A stretch of DNA of 64,000 bases, taken from contig NZ_CALTTX010000005.1 of assembly GCF_943912325.1 (NCBI RefSeq), forward strand, positions 1 through 64,000, written 5' to 3'. The position numbers and the translations under genes are program-made. The stretch's first letter is position 1; every line of letters begins with the position of its first letter. Under the pieces are notes generated by a model that was given only the letters and a program-made list of their open reading frames with translations, searched no databases and was not told the origin of the DNA. The DNA is from an uncultured Microbacterium sp. (GTDB lineage: Bacteria; Actinomycetota; Actinomycetes; Actinomycetales; Microbacteriaceae). Positions 8,248 to 16,909 of this stretch are shown here, piece after piece.

Positions 8248-8691
8248 GTCATCGAGCGCGAGTACGTCCCAGTCCCCCGCGAGCAGCGCGGCGAGCGCCA
8301 CGCGACGACGCTGACCACCCGACAGCCCTGTGACCGGACCATCCCAGTCGAGGTCGCCGACGAGCCCCGAGATGACGTCGCGGATGCGCGCCTCGCCCGC
8401 CCACTCGTGCTCAGGCGTGTCACCGACGATGCTCTCGCGAATCGTCAGCGCATCATCGAGCGTGTCGCCCTGGTCGAGCACCCCGATCCGCACGCCGCCG
8501 CGCACCGTGACCTGGCCCGCGTCGGGTTCGAGCCGCCCCGCGAGCATCGCGAGCAGGCTCGACTTGCCGTCGCCATTGCGCCCCACGATGCCGATGCGAT
8601 CGCCCTCGGCGACGCCGAGCGAGACCGAGTCGAAAACGACGCGAGTGGGGAATTCGAGGTGCAGCGCCTCGGCGCCGAGCAGATGAGCCAT
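8248..8691 (-). pseudogene. ABC-F ATPase, truncated N-terminal 148 residues
   Basis: From an ATG at 8691 the protein reads MAHLLGAEALHLEFPTRVVF and parallels the complete ABC-F copy through Walker A GRNGDGKSS and signature LSGGQRRRV. Similarity stops in Walker B at LALD, where the complete copy has EPTNHLD. The frame then carries 84 unrelated residues to 7996. Without the second nucleotide domain it cannot work as an ABC-F ATPase. Its position next to the osmoprotectant operon and the ispE-rsmA backbone suggests it is the resident copy. By eye the DNA differs from the complete copy at roughly a quarter of positions, so this is not a recent tandem duplication. Confidence 0.85.
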
Positions 8692-8784
8692 AGCCTTTCC
8701 AGGCTAGGCGCTCCGAGCTACGGCATCGCACGCGGCGCCATTCCACGCGCCACGGTGTAACCGAAATGCCCCGCTGCACAAGAC

Positions 8785-8818
8785 CGCGCGCGGGACCCGA
8801 ACTCGAGCCCCGCGCGCG
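8785..8818 (-). terminator. GC-rich hairpin after the osmoprotectant operon
   Basis: CGCGCGCGGG (8785-8794) pairs with CCCGCGCGCG (8809-8818). It follows the substrate-binding protein gene (stop at 8870) on the minus strand. There is no T tract. Confidence 0.5.
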
Positions 8819-8869
8819 TCAGCGGCGAACCGCTTTAGTCGATGGATGCCTCTCGCCGAGGCATCCGGA

Positions 8870-9790
8870 TCAGAATCCGTTCTCAGCCAGCCACGCCTTC
8901 GCGATGACGGCGGGCGACTGCTTGTCGACCTGGCTCTTGACGTTGAGGGCCACGAGACCCTCGGGCGTGAGCTTGGCGCTGATGGGGTTGATCACGGGGG
9001 CGATCTCGTCGGCGCGGTCCTTCTGCACGATCGGCACGACGTTCGATGCGAGGAAGAGCGCCTTCGGGTCTTTCAGCACGACGAGGTTGTCGGTCTGGAT
9101 CGCGGGGTTGGCTGTGTAGATGTTTGCGACGTTGACGGTGCCGGCGAGCAGCGCGTCGAGCGTCGTGTCACCCGTCGCCTGGAAGCCGATCGAGATGTCA
9201 TACGTGCTCTTCAGGCCGTTGGGGCCGTAGGGACGCTCGGCGAGCTCGGCGGGGCCACCGAGCGTGAGCGGCACCGAGACCTTCGACAGGTCTTCGATCG
9301 AGGTCAGTCCGTACTGGTCGGCGAAGGCCTTCGTCACGGTGTAGGAGTTCTGGTCGGACGCCGTCGACTGGTCGAGCGCCTCGAGGTTCGCCGGCAGCGC
9401 CTTCTGCAGCGCGGCGTACACGTCATCGGCCGAGCGCGCCGTCGTGGCCTTGTCGAGGAACTGCAGCAGGTCGCCCGAGTACTCGGGGAACAGCGTGATC
9501 GCGCCGGACTCGAGCGTCGGAACGTATGCCTCGCGCTGGCCGATCGAGAACTGACGGGTGACGGTGAAGCCCTTGGCCTCGAGGGCCTGCGCGTAGATCT
9601 CGGCGACGATCTCGTTCGAGTCGTACGCCTGCGAGCCGATGACGATCGGGCCGTCGCTTGCGGCACTGGCGCCGCCGCTCGCGCCGAGCGGATCGGACGA
9701 CGAGCAACCGGCAAAGAGCAGGGCGCCGGCGACGACGCTCGCGGTGAGCGCCGCGAGGCGCGCGCCGCGTCGGGTGGTGCTGCGGTTCAT
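8870..9790 (-). CDS. Osmoprotectant (glycine betaine/choline-type) ABC transporter substrate-binding lipoprotein
   Basis: The 306-residue protein starts with a lipoprotein signal peptide: basic MNRSTTRRGAR, a hydrophobic stretch, and the lipobox LLFAGC with Cys near residue 28. The mature part matches the OpuAC/ProX-like family: PIVIGSQAYDSNEIVAEIYA, LFPEYSGDLLQFLD and a two-lobe fold with NVANIYTANPAIQ. It would be anchored outside the membrane and feed quaternary amines to the two permeases encoded just upstream. It is the last gene of the operon, 72 bases after the second permease, with GGAGAA ahead of the ATG. Confidence 0.9.
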   Translation of the reverse strand: MNRSTTRRGARLAALTASVVAGALLFAGCSSSDPLGASGGASAASDGPIVIGSQAYDSNEIVAEIYAQALEAKGFTVTRQFSIGQREAYVPTLESGAITLFPEYSGDLLQFLDKATTARSADDVYAALQKALPANLEALDQSTASDQNSYTVTKAFADQYGLTSIEDLSKVSVPLTLGGPAELAERPYGPNGLKSTYDISIGFQATGDTTLDALLAGTVNVANIYTANPAIQTDNLVVLKDPKALFLASNVVPIVQKDRADEIAPVINPISAKLTPEGLVALNVKSQVDKQSPAVIAKAWLAENGF

Positions 9791-9862
9791 GAGGTTCTCC
9801 TTGGATGGGATGGGTGCTGTGTGAGTGGTGGAACGGGACAGAAGACGAAGGGATGCCGGGGC

Positions 9863-10585
9863 TCACGCAGTCGCGACGCGACGGGCTCGCCCGCCGCCCG
9901 CACGCGCGGGAGCCCGACCAACGCGGATGCCACGCGGCACCGCGGCGGCCTGCAGCGCCGCGAAGACGGCATCGAGCAGGAGAGCGAGGATGGCAACGAG
10001 CAGGGCTCCGCCGAGCACGCGCGAGTAATCGCGGAGGGCAAGCCCCGTGATGATCGGCAGGCCCAGCCCGCCGAGATCGACGTAGGCGGCGATCGTGACG
10101 GTCGCGACGACCTGCAGCACGGCGGAACGGATGCCGGCGACGAGCAGCGATAGACCGAGCGGGACCTCGACGCGCCACAGCACCTGACTCGGCGTCATGC
10201 CGACCGCGCGTGCCGCGCCGATCACCTGCCGATCGATGGCCTCGAACCCGGCGTAGGCACCGGCGAGTATCGGCGGAATCGCGAGCAGCACGAAGGTCAA
10301 CAGTGCCGCTTGCGGCAGCCGCAGGACTCCGATCAGCAGCACCAGGAGAAGCAGGAGTCCGAACGAGGGCACGGCACGCGCGGCGCCCGAAAGCGCGACG
10401 GCGATCTCGCGCCCGCGGCCCGTGTGACCGATGAGCCACCCGAGCGGCACCGCGATGAGGCAGGCGATCGCGACAGCGGCAAACGTGTACCCGAGCTGCA
10501 CGCCGACGCCGACGAGCAGGCCGCGGGGTCCTTGCCAGTTGGCGCCGTCGAAGAGCCACGCGAGGGCTTCGGCGATGACGTTCAC
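9863..10585 (-). CDS. Osmoprotectant ABC transporter permease (second)
   Basis: About 240 residues with five to six membrane helices and the binding-protein-dependent permease loop (EAA-like region GAARAVGMTPSQVLWRVEVPLG). The GTG at 10585 overlaps the stop of the preceding permease by four bases (GTGA), which gives the natural start VNVIAEALAWLF. An in-frame extension to 10660 would lie inside the upstream gene. It pairs with the product of 10582-11277 to form the OpuCB/OpuCD-like channel. Confidence 0.88.
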   Translation of the reverse strand: MNVIAEALAWLFDGANWQGPRGLLVGVGVQLGYTFAAVAIACLIAVPLGWLIGHTGRGREIAVALSGAARAVPSFGLLLLLVLLIGVLRLPQAALLTFVLLAIPPILAGAYAGFEAIDRQVIGAARAVGMTPSQVLWRVEVPLGLSLLVAGIRSAVLQVVATVTIAAYVDLGGLGLPIITGLALRDYSRVLGGALLVAILALLLDAVFAALQAAAVPRGIRVGRAPARAGGGRARRVATA

Positions 10586-11277
10586 AGCGCACCCACCGCG
10601 GCATCGGGGGCGACGGCAGACCGCCGCACGCGGCGCGAGGGTGCGGCGCCCCGCGTCCACGGCATGATGAGGCGCGCAAGCAGCACGAGCAGCAGGTCGA
10701 AGACGACGGCGATGATGACGACGGCCGCGACCCCGGCAAAGACCTCTTCGACGATGCGCCGCTGCAGGCCGTTGGTAAAGAGGTAACCGAGGTTCTGCAC
10801 GCCGACGAGGATGCCGACGGTCGCGAGCGACACGGTGCTGACGACGGCAACGCGCAACCCCGAGAGGATGACCGGCCCAGCGAGTGGCAGCTCGACCGCG
10901 AAGAACCGCCGCAGTGCGCCATAGCCCAGCGCTGTCGCCGAAAGCCTCACGGCAGGATCGACCGAGTCGAGACCGTCCGACACGGAGCGCGAGAGCAGCG
11001 CAACGGCGTAGATCGTCAGCGCGACGATGAGGTTCACTTCAGAGAACGCCGGGATCCCGATGAGCCCCGGCAGGATCGTCAAGAGCGCGATCGAGGGGAT
11101 CGTGTAGAGCAGGCCCGTGACGACGAGGATCGGACCCCGCACGAGCCGGAAGCGCCACGCGACCCAACCGAGCGGGATCGACACGATGACCCCGAGCACG
11201 ATCGCGATGATGCTCTGACGCAGATGCTGGAGCGTCAGCGACCCGATCAGGGCGAGGTTCTCGAGAATCCAGGTCAC
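10582..11277 (-). CDS. Osmoprotectant ABC transporter permease (first)
   Basis: A 231-residue integral membrane protein with about five hydrophobic helices. It carries the permease signature region (SATALGYGALRRFFAVELPLAGP) and the GLLYTIPSIALLTILPG segment typical of OpuCB/ProW-like subunits. The GTG at 11277 overlaps the ATPase stop by four bases, and its own stop overlaps the next permease. The tail RGAAPSRRVRRSAV is basic and cytoplasmic. Confidence 0.88.
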   Translation of the reverse strand: MTWILENLALIGSLTLQHLRQSIIAIVLGVIVSIPLGWVAWRFRLVRGPILVVTGLLYTIPSIALLTILPGLIGIPAFSEVNLIVALTIYAVALLSRSVSDGLDSVDPAVRLSATALGYGALRRFFAVELPLAGPVILSGLRVAVVSTVSLATVGILVGVQNLGYLFTNGLQRRIVEEVFAGVAAVVIIAVVFDLLLVLLARLIMPWTRGAAPSRRVRRSAVAPDAAVGAL

Positions 11278-12158
11278 GCCTGATCCCCCTGCGCGGTCGA
11301 CAGCCTGACCGCCTGACCCGAGGCATCCGTCCCGCCGACGATCCGGCCTTGCGTGCGGCCCTCGGGGTCGACGACCACGAGACCGTTCTCGGTCTGTTCG
11401 AGCCGCAGGGCGCGCGCGCCGCGGTCGGCCCCGATGAACTCGGCAACGAAGTCCGACGCGGGGTTGCGGATGATCTCGCTCGGCGTGCCGACCTGCGCGA
11501 CCTTGGCTGCGCGCTCGAGAATCACGACCTGATCGCCGAGCAGGAACGCCTCGTCGATGTCGTGCGTGACGAAGACGATCGTCTTGTTGAGCTCGCGCTG
11601 GAGGCGAATGACCTCGCGCTGCAGTTCGGCGCGCACGATCGGGTCGACCGCGCCGAAGGGTTCGTCCATGAGCAGAATGTTGGGGTCCGCGGCGAGCCCG
11701 CGGGCCACGCCGACGCGCTGCTGCTGGCCACCCGAGAGCTGGCTCGGGTAGCGGTCGGCGAACGCCTCGTCGAGCCCGACGGTACGCATGAGTTCGAGCG
11801 CCCGCGCGCGAGCCTCGGCGCGACCCACGCCCTCGAGCCGCGGCACGGTCGCGATGTTCTGCCAGACCGTGAAGTGCGGCAAGAGGCCCGCGTTCTGCAT
11901 GACGTAGCCGATGCTTCGGCGGAGTGCCACGACGGGCACGGTCGCGACGTCGTCACCATCGATCAGCACCTGACCCTCGGTCGGGTCGATCATGCGGTTG
12001 ATCATGCGCAAGAGGGTCGTCTTGCCCGACCCCGACGAGCCGACGAACACCGTCGTCTGCCGCGCCGGAATCGTCAGAGAGAAGTCGCCGACGGCCGTCG
12101 TGTCGGCGCTTCCCCGCGCACCGGGGAAACGTTTGGTTACGGCACGGAACTCGATCAG
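11274..12158 (-). CDS. Osmoprotectant ABC transporter ATP-binding protein
   Basis: About 294 residues with Walker A GSSGSGKTT (near residue 40), signature LSGGQQQRV, Walker B ILLMDEPFGAVD and switch His VTHD, followed by a C-terminal extension of about 60 residues in place of full CBS domains. The homology starts at LIEFRAVTKRF, and the codon there is CTG (12156-12158). It lies seven bases after GGAGG and overlaps the DUF427 stop as CTGA. No ATG or GTG fits in frame without running far into DUF427, so a CTG start is proposed. It energises the two permeases downstream. Confidence 0.85.
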   Translation of the reverse strand: MIEFRAVTKRFPGARGSADTTAVGDFSLTIPARQTTVFVGSSGSGKTTLLRMINRMIDPTEGQVLIDGDDVATVPVVALRRSIGYVMQNAGLLPHFTVWQNIATVPRLEGVGRAEARARALELMRTVGLDEAFADRYPSQLSGGQQQRVGVARGLAADPNILLMDEPFGAVDPIVRAELQREVIRLQRELNKTIVFVTHDIDEAFLLGDQVVILERAAKVAQVGTPSEIIRNPASDFVAEFIGADRGARALRLEQTENGLVVVDPEGRTQGRIVGGTDASGQAVRLSTAQGDQA

Positions 12159-12457
12159 GGCCCGACCTCCACGTCTTTCCAGAAGGCGACGTAGCCGGCG
12201 AAGTCGCGGCCGACGCGCTCGGCAGCACCGTCGTAGGGATGGGGGTAGGACCACGCACGATCGGGAAGGTCTCTGCCGTCGACCTGCACCGTGTAGTACT
12301 GGCACTCGCCCTTCCACGGACACGTGTAGGGCGTCGGGCTCTCGGTCAGCGAATCCCAGCGAACGGATGCCGGCGGAAAGTACCAGTTGCCCTCGATGCG
12401 GATCAGATCGGCCTCGTCGGCCTCGGCGATGACGGTGTCGCCCACGTGCGCTCTCAC
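12155..12457 (-). CDS. DUF427 domain protein
   Basis: The 100-residue product is a single DUF427 domain: DTVIAEADEADLIRIEGNWYFP, the PTPYTCPWKGECQYYTV core and PHPYDGAAERVGRDFAGYVAFW. The family is a small beta-rich fold of unknown biochemical role. I place the start at a GTG (12457) because GGAGGAG lies just upstream and the result matches the usual family length; the frame is open further to a TTG at 12574. Its TGA overlaps the start of the osmoprotectant ATPase, so it is probably translated from the same message. Confidence 0.8.
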   Translation of the reverse strand: MRAHVGDTVIAEADEADLIRIEGNWYFPPASVRWDSLTESPTPYTCPWKGECQYYTVQVDGRDLPDRAWSYPHPYDGAAERVGRDFAGYVAFWKDVEVGP

Positions 12458-12582
12458 GACGATCTCCTCCCGGTGCGGGCGCCACGAATCGGGCGCTCCG
12501 CAACGGTATCCGTTGCCCACGACATTACGGATGGGATTGTGACGCTGTAAGTCATCGGCTATGGGAGCGCTCAAGCGAGGGG

Positions 12583-12612
12583 CGCGCGCTGCGCGAGCCC
12601 GCTCAGCGCGCG
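12583..12612 (-). terminator. Hairpin downstream of the Eis-like gene
   Basis: CGCGCGCTG (12583-12591) pairs with CAGCGCGCG (12604-12612). It lies five bases beyond the stop codon of the acetyltransferase gene, on the minus strand. Confidence 0.5.
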
Positions 12613-12616
12613 GGGC

Positions 12617-13957
12617 TCAGTACCAGAAGCTCAACCGAGGGGCGATCGGCCAGTCGAAGACGCGACCGAGGCGCACCGGATCGGCCGTCTCGATGCGTCC
12701 CGCGCGCGCGAGCGCGACGGGCGTTACGCCGCCGAGCAGCAGCGATCCCAGCTCGGTGATCCCGAGCGAGACCGCGAGCGCGCCGGCGGGTGCGTTCTCA
12801 GCGGGTGCGTCGTCAGTGCCGAGCGATCGCGCGCGACCCTGCCCCGAAGCATCCGTTTCAAGCACGAATCGCCCGCCCGACAGCCCCAGCGGATCGACGA
12901 CGTCGAGCACGAGCTGATCGGCGGCGGCGTAGGAGCGCGCTTCGAGAGCTGCCGCGACATCGAGCACGCGCACGTAGTGGTGATCGCGCAGCGAAATGTT
13001 CGCGGCCCGCTGGTCAGCCAGCATCCACCACAGCGGCTCATCGATCGACAGCTCCGATGCGCGCACTTCGCCGATCAAATCCATCGAGAGAATGAACCGC
13101 CAGAGCGCGGCGTAGGCCTCGTCGGTCGCGGCGTGTAGCAGGTTGATGCCCAGATACGAGGCCGCCTCGTCGTCGTGATTCTCGCGCACGGTATAGACGA
13201 CAAGTCCGTCGACGTCACCGGACGCCGCTGTGTACTGCAGCACCCGCAGATTCTCGGGCTTCTCGGCGTCGGCGCGGGTGCCGAGAAAGCGATCCCAGTG
13301 CGCGTCGGGAATGATGACCTCGCCCGGCCAGGTCGAACGCACGCGGTCGTGCAGAGCGGGAAACAGCTCGCGACCGCGCTCGCGCGAGATGAAATCGATC
13401 CGCCCCGAAGCGTCGGTCGGGCCGATCCAGCCCGCACGGCGGGTGTTGATCGTCCACTGCGCGGCGGGAGCGGCAGCCCCGAAACCGAATCGACCGTAGA
13501 TCGACGACTCGGTCACCGTCAGCGATGCGACGGGGTAGCCGAGAGCCTGCGCCTGGCGAAGCTCGCCCGCCATCATCGACCGCAGCAGTCCCCGCCGGCG
13601 ATGCGTCGGAGCGACCGTGACCGAACTGATCGCGACGGTGGGAACCACGGCTCCGCCGGGCAGGCTGAGCTCGGAATCCCACGACGCGAACGTCGCGACC
13701 GGCACGTCGGCGACAGGCGCCGCCGGGTCGTACACGCCGAGCTTGCGCCGATAGCGCGCACCCGTGAAGAACTCGTCGCGCTGGGTCTCGTTGCGCTCGC
13801 TGTCGAGAAAGCCGCGCGAAACGGCCTGCAGCCACGCGTCGGACCCTGCGCGGTCATCGTCGGCGACGACGGATGCCTCAAGGCCCTGGCCCGTGATCTG
13901 CGTCAGCAGCGCCTCGTCGAGCGGGGCGGTGTGCTGGGAATCGGCGAGGTGGGTCAT
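12617..13957 (-). CDS. Eis-like GNAT N-acetyltransferase
   Basis: The 446-residue protein has the Eis architecture: an N-terminal GNAT domain with acetyl-CoA loop THRRRGLLRSMM (about residue 125), a second degenerate GNAT domain, and a C-terminal SCP2-like domain ending in an aromatic residue (LSFWY). In the Eis family the terminal carboxylate takes part in catalysis. Eis enzymes acetylate amines on aminoglycosides or peptides; the substrate here is unknown. I chose the ATG at 13957 (MTHLADSQ); the open frame upstream runs into ispE and is not coding. It is transcribed with ispE, 25 bases away. Confidence 0.85.
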   Translation of the reverse strand: MTHLADSQHTAPLDEALLTQITGQGLEASVVADDDRAGSDAWLQAVSRGFLDSERNETQRDEFFTGARYRRKLGVYDPAAPVADVPVATFASWDSELSLPGGAVVPTVAISSVTVAPTHRRRGLLRSMMAGELRQAQALGYPVASLTVTESSIYGRFGFGAAAPAAQWTINTRRAGWIGPTDASGRIDFISRERGRELFPALHDRVRSTWPGEVIIPDAHWDRFLGTRADAEKPENLRVLQYTAASGDVDGLVVYTVRENHDDEAASYLGINLLHAATDEAYAALWRFILSMDLIGEVRASELSIDEPLWWMLADQRAANISLRDHHYVRVLDVAAALEARSYAAADQLVLDVVDPLGLSGGRFVLETDASGQGRARSLGTDDAPAENAPAGALAVSLGITELGSLLLGGVTPVALARAGRIETADPVRLGRVFDWPIAPRLSFWY

Positions 13958-13982
13958 GAGTGTCTCCGAACCGTAAGAAAAG

Positions 13983-14933
13983 TCAGGCCTCGTCGGCGAC
14001 GACGCGTGCGCCACCGACGGGTCCGTGAACGTGAAGCGAGGGGGTGCCGGCGACACCGAGCTCGATCTGCAGGTCGATGGCGTGCGCCGGGTCGCGCGCG
14101 AGGAGCGCGAGCGTCGGGCCCGACCCCGAAACGATACCCGCAAGGGCGCCCGCCTCGACACCCGCCTCGAGCAGGTGCGCGAGGTCGGGCCGCAAGCGGA
14201 GAGCGGGCGCCTGCAGGTCGTTGCGCACGGCCCCGGCGAGTGCGTCGGGGTCGCCCGCGCGCAGGGCCCGCAGCACTTCGGCATCCATCACCGGCGTCGT
14301 CGTCGCGGGGCGAATGTCGAGCACGCGCGCGGCTCGCGCCCGATCGAGCTCGCCGTACACATCGGGGGTCGACAGCCCGCGCTCGCTCGTGACGAGCACC
14401 CAGTCGAAGCGGGCCTTCGCGAGGGCGGGACTCAGCTGGTCGCCGCGACCCGCGCCGACGGCGGTGCCGCCGAGCAACGCGAAGGGCACGTCCGCGCCGA
14501 GACGCGCCCCGAGCCGTGCGAGTTCCGCGGCGCTGAGGCCCGTCTGCCAGAGCGCATCGCACGCGACGAGCGCCGCCGCGGCATCCGCCGAACCGCCGCC
14601 CATGCCGCCCGCGACCGGCACCTGCTTGCTCACGCGCAGCGCGACGCCGCCCCGGTAGCCCGTCGCCGCCGCGAGCAGGCGTGCTGCGCGCACCGCGAGG
14701 TTGCGGTCATCCGTCGGCACCCCGCGCGTGTCGATGTGCCCGCGCGTGCCGCGCTCGGCAGCCGACGCGACCTCGACCGTGATGTCGTCGGCGTGCTCGG
14801 CCGTGAGGTCTTCATAGAGCGAGACGGCCTGGAACGCGGTCGCGAGCTCGTGATAGCCGTCGTCGTCTCGTTCGCCGACCGCGAGGTAGACGTTGATCTT
14901 GCCGGGGGCGCGAACCCGCACGCGAGCGGTCAC
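13983..14933 (-). CDS. ispE: 4-diphosphocytidyl-2-C-methyl-D-erythritol kinase
   Basis: A 316-residue GHMP kinase of the MEP isoprenoid pathway. The N-terminal APGKINVYLAVGERDDDGYH is diagnostic, the ATP loop is PVAGGMGGGSADAAAAL (near residue 100), and the C-terminal motif is GIVSGSGPTLALL. It phosphorylates the 2-hydroxyl of CDP-ME. The GTG at 14933 overlaps the stop of the aldo/keto reductase by four bases. In many actinobacteria ispE follows rsmA directly; here an aldo/keto reductase gene lies between them. Confidence 0.93.
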   Translation of the reverse strand: MTARVRVRAPGKINVYLAVGERDDDGYHELATAFQAVSLYEDLTAEHADDITVEVASAAERGTRGHIDTRGVPTDDRNLAVRAARLLAAATGYRGGVALRVSKQVPVAGGMGGGSADAAAALVACDALWQTGLSAAELARLGARLGADVPFALLGGTAVGAGRGDQLSPALAKARFDWVLVTSERGLSTPDVYGELDRARAARVLDIRPATTTPVMDAEVLRALRAGDPDALAGAVRNDLQAPALRLRPDLAHLLEAGVEAGALAGIVSGSGPTLALLARDPAHAIDLQIELGVAGTPSLHVHGPVGGARVVADEA

Positions 14934-16006
14934 AGGTCGGACGATCTCGCCCACAGATCCTGCTGCAGCACGTCGGCGAGGGCGTCGATGCGTTCGAGCT
15001 CTTCCGTGTCGAAGGCGGGTCCCTGAAGCGCCGCGAGGTTCTCGTCGAGCTGCTCGGGCCGCGAAGCCCCGATGAGCGCCGACGCGACCACGCGATCCCG
15101 CAGCACCCACTGCAGCGCCATCTGCGCGAGGGTCTGGCCGCGCTCCTTCGCGATGAGGTTGAGCCCGCGCAGATTCTCTTTCGCGTCGGGCTTGAGCAGC
15201 GAATCGGGCAACGAACCGCGCTTCTGCGCACGGTCGGCGGGACCGTCACCGAGGTACTTGTCGGTCAGCACACCCTGAGCGAGAGGTGTGAAGGCGATCG
15301 CGCCGAGCTTCTCTTCCCGCAGCACCTCGGTGAGTCCGTCTTCGACCCAGCGGTTGACGATCGAATACGCGGGCTGGTGGATCACGAGCGGCGTGCCGAG
15401 GCTCCGGGCGATCGCGGCCGCCTCGACCGTGCGCTCGGCGCTGTACGACGAGATTCCGACGTAGAGCGCCTTGCCCTGTCGCACGAGCGTGTCGAGAGCG
15501 CCGATCGTCTCTTCCAGGGGCGTCTGCTCGTCGAAGCGGTGCGAGTAGAAGATGTCGACGTAGTCGAGCCCCATCCGCGTGAGCGACTGCTCGGCGCTTG
15601 CGAGCAGGTATTTGCGGCTGCCGTACTCGCCGTGCGGCCCCGGCCACATGTCCCACCCGGCCTTGCTCGAGATGATGAGCTCATCGCGGTACGGGGCGAA
15701 GTCTTCGCGCAGCATCCGTCCGAAGTTCGTCTCGGCCGACCCCGCGGGCGGGCCATAGTTGTTCGCGAGGTCGAAGTGGCAGATCCCGCTGTCGAACGCG
15801 TGACGCAGCAGCGCGCGCTGACGGTCGAAGGGGATGTTGTCGCCGAAGTTCCACCACAGTCCGAGAGAGATGGCGGGAAGATACAGACCGGATGCCCCGA
15901 CCTGGCGGTACTCCACGGCGCCGTAGCGCTGCGACGCCGCAACGTAGGGGCGGTGGATGTCAGCGACGTCGAGGTTGATGCGGGGGGACTCAGCGGGGTC
16001 GGTCAT
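14930..16006 (-). CDS. Aldo/keto reductase, YghZ/glyceraldehyde-3-phosphate-reductase-like
   Basis: The 358-residue product is a TIM-barrel aldo/keto reductase of the Kv-beta-like branch. It shows GASGLYLPAISLGLWWNFG, the catalytic FDLANNYGPPAGSAE (Asp and Tyr), SSKAGWDMWPGPHGEYGSRK and the NADPH loop IGASRPEQLDEN. YghZ-type members reduce L-glyceraldehyde 3-phosphate and detoxify aldehydes. Upstream, TAGCGT ends six bases before the ATG, so the mRNA is probably leaderless. Its stop overlaps ispE. Confidence 0.88.
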   Translation of the reverse strand: MTDPAESPRINLDVADIHRPYVAASQRYGAVEYRQVGASGLYLPAISLGLWWNFGDNIPFDRQRALLRHAFDSGICHFDLANNYGPPAGSAETNFGRMLREDFAPYRDELIISSKAGWDMWPGPHGEYGSRKYLLASAEQSLTRMGLDYVDIFYSHRFDEQTPLEETIGALDTLVRQGKALYVGISSYSAERTVEAAAIARSLGTPLVIHQPAYSIVNRWVEDGLTEVLREEKLGAIAFTPLAQGVLTDKYLGDGPADRAQKRGSLPDSLLKPDAKENLRGLNLIAKERGQTLAQMALQWVLRDRVVASALIGASRPEQLDENLAALQGPAFDTEELERIDALADVLQQDLWARSSDL

Positions 16007-16030
16007 GACTCAACGCTATCCCGCACACTC

Positions 16031-16873
16031 TCATAGCGAGCGGGCGATCCGCAAGAAGTCCTCGACCGAGAGGTCCTCGCCGCGCGCGGTGGGCGCGACA
16101 CCCGCGCGTTCGAGCACGGCAGAGGCCGCGGTCGACGAGCCCCCGAGCGCGGGCGAGAGCGCCTGGCGGAGCATTTTGCGCCGCTGACCGAACGCGGCGT
16201 CGATGAGCCCAAAGGTCGCGCGGCGCTCGTCGTCGCTCCCCCGTACATCGGTGTCACGCTCGAACGCGACGAGCACGGAATCGACGTTGGGCACGGGCCA
16301 GAACACCTGCCGCGACACGGTTCCCGCGAGCCGCCACGAGCCGTACCACGCGGCTTTCGCGCTCGGAACGCCATAGACTTTCGATCCCGGGGCCGCGGCG
16401 ACGCGCTCGCCGACCTCGGCCTGCACCATGACGACACCGCGGCGGATGTGCGGGAAGTGCTCGAGAAAGTGCAGCAGCACGGGCACCGACACGTTGTACG
16501 GCAGATTCGCAACGAGCACGGTCGGCTCGCCCGGAAGCTCGCGCACCGCGAGCGCGTCGGAATCGATGACGGTCAGCGCGTCGGCGTCGACCCCGTGGGC
16601 GAGGGCCGTCTGCGGCAGACGGGCGGCGAGACGATGGTCGATTTCGACGGCGGTGACGGATGCCCCGGCCTCGAGGATCGCCAGAGTGAGCGACCCGAGC
16701 CCCGGGCCGACCTCGACGACGTGCTCGCCCGGCGCGACGCGCGCGGCGCTCACGATCTTCCGCACCGTATTGGCGTCGACGACGAAGTTCTGCCCGAGCT
16801 TCTTAGTCGGGGTCACGTCGAGTTCGGCGGCGAGAGAGCGGATCTCGGCGGCCCCGAGCAGGGTCACGGGCAT
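16031..16873 (-). CDS. rsmA: 16S rRNA (adenine1518-N6/adenine1519-N6)-dimethyltransferase
   Basis: A 280-residue Rossmann methyltransferase of the KsgA/Dim1 family. Motif X is TPTKKLGQNFVVD, motif I is VVEVGPGLGSLTLA, motif IV is NLPYNVSVPVL, and the C-terminal helical domain is present. It dimethylates two adenosines near the 3' end of 16S rRNA during small-subunit maturation. The ATG at 16873 follows a TAGGCT box with a six-base gap, a leaderless arrangement. It lies 36 bases beyond tatD in the same direction. Confidence 0.95.
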   Translation of the reverse strand: MPVTLLGAAEIRSLAAELDVTPTKKLGQNFVVDANTVRKIVSAARVAPGEHVVEVGPGLGSLTLAILEAGASVTAVEIDHRLAARLPQTALAHGVDADALTVIDSDALAVRELPGEPTVLVANLPYNVSVPVLLHFLEHFPHIRRGVVMVQAEVGERVAAAPGSKVYGVPSAKAAWYGSWRLAGTVSRQVFWPVPNVDSVLVAFERDTDVRGSDDERRATFGLIDAAFGQRRKMLRQALSPALGGSSTAASAVLERAGVAPTARGEDLSVEDFLRIARSL

Positions 16874-16909
16874 GTGACGAGCCTACCGAAGCCCCGTGGG
16901 CGCACCCGG

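Noticed and set aside
8181..8423. Small minus-strand frame at the ABC-F break
   Set aside because: It overlaps the truncated ABC-F in another frame and has no recognisable family; it was considered as an integrase tail but nothing supports that.
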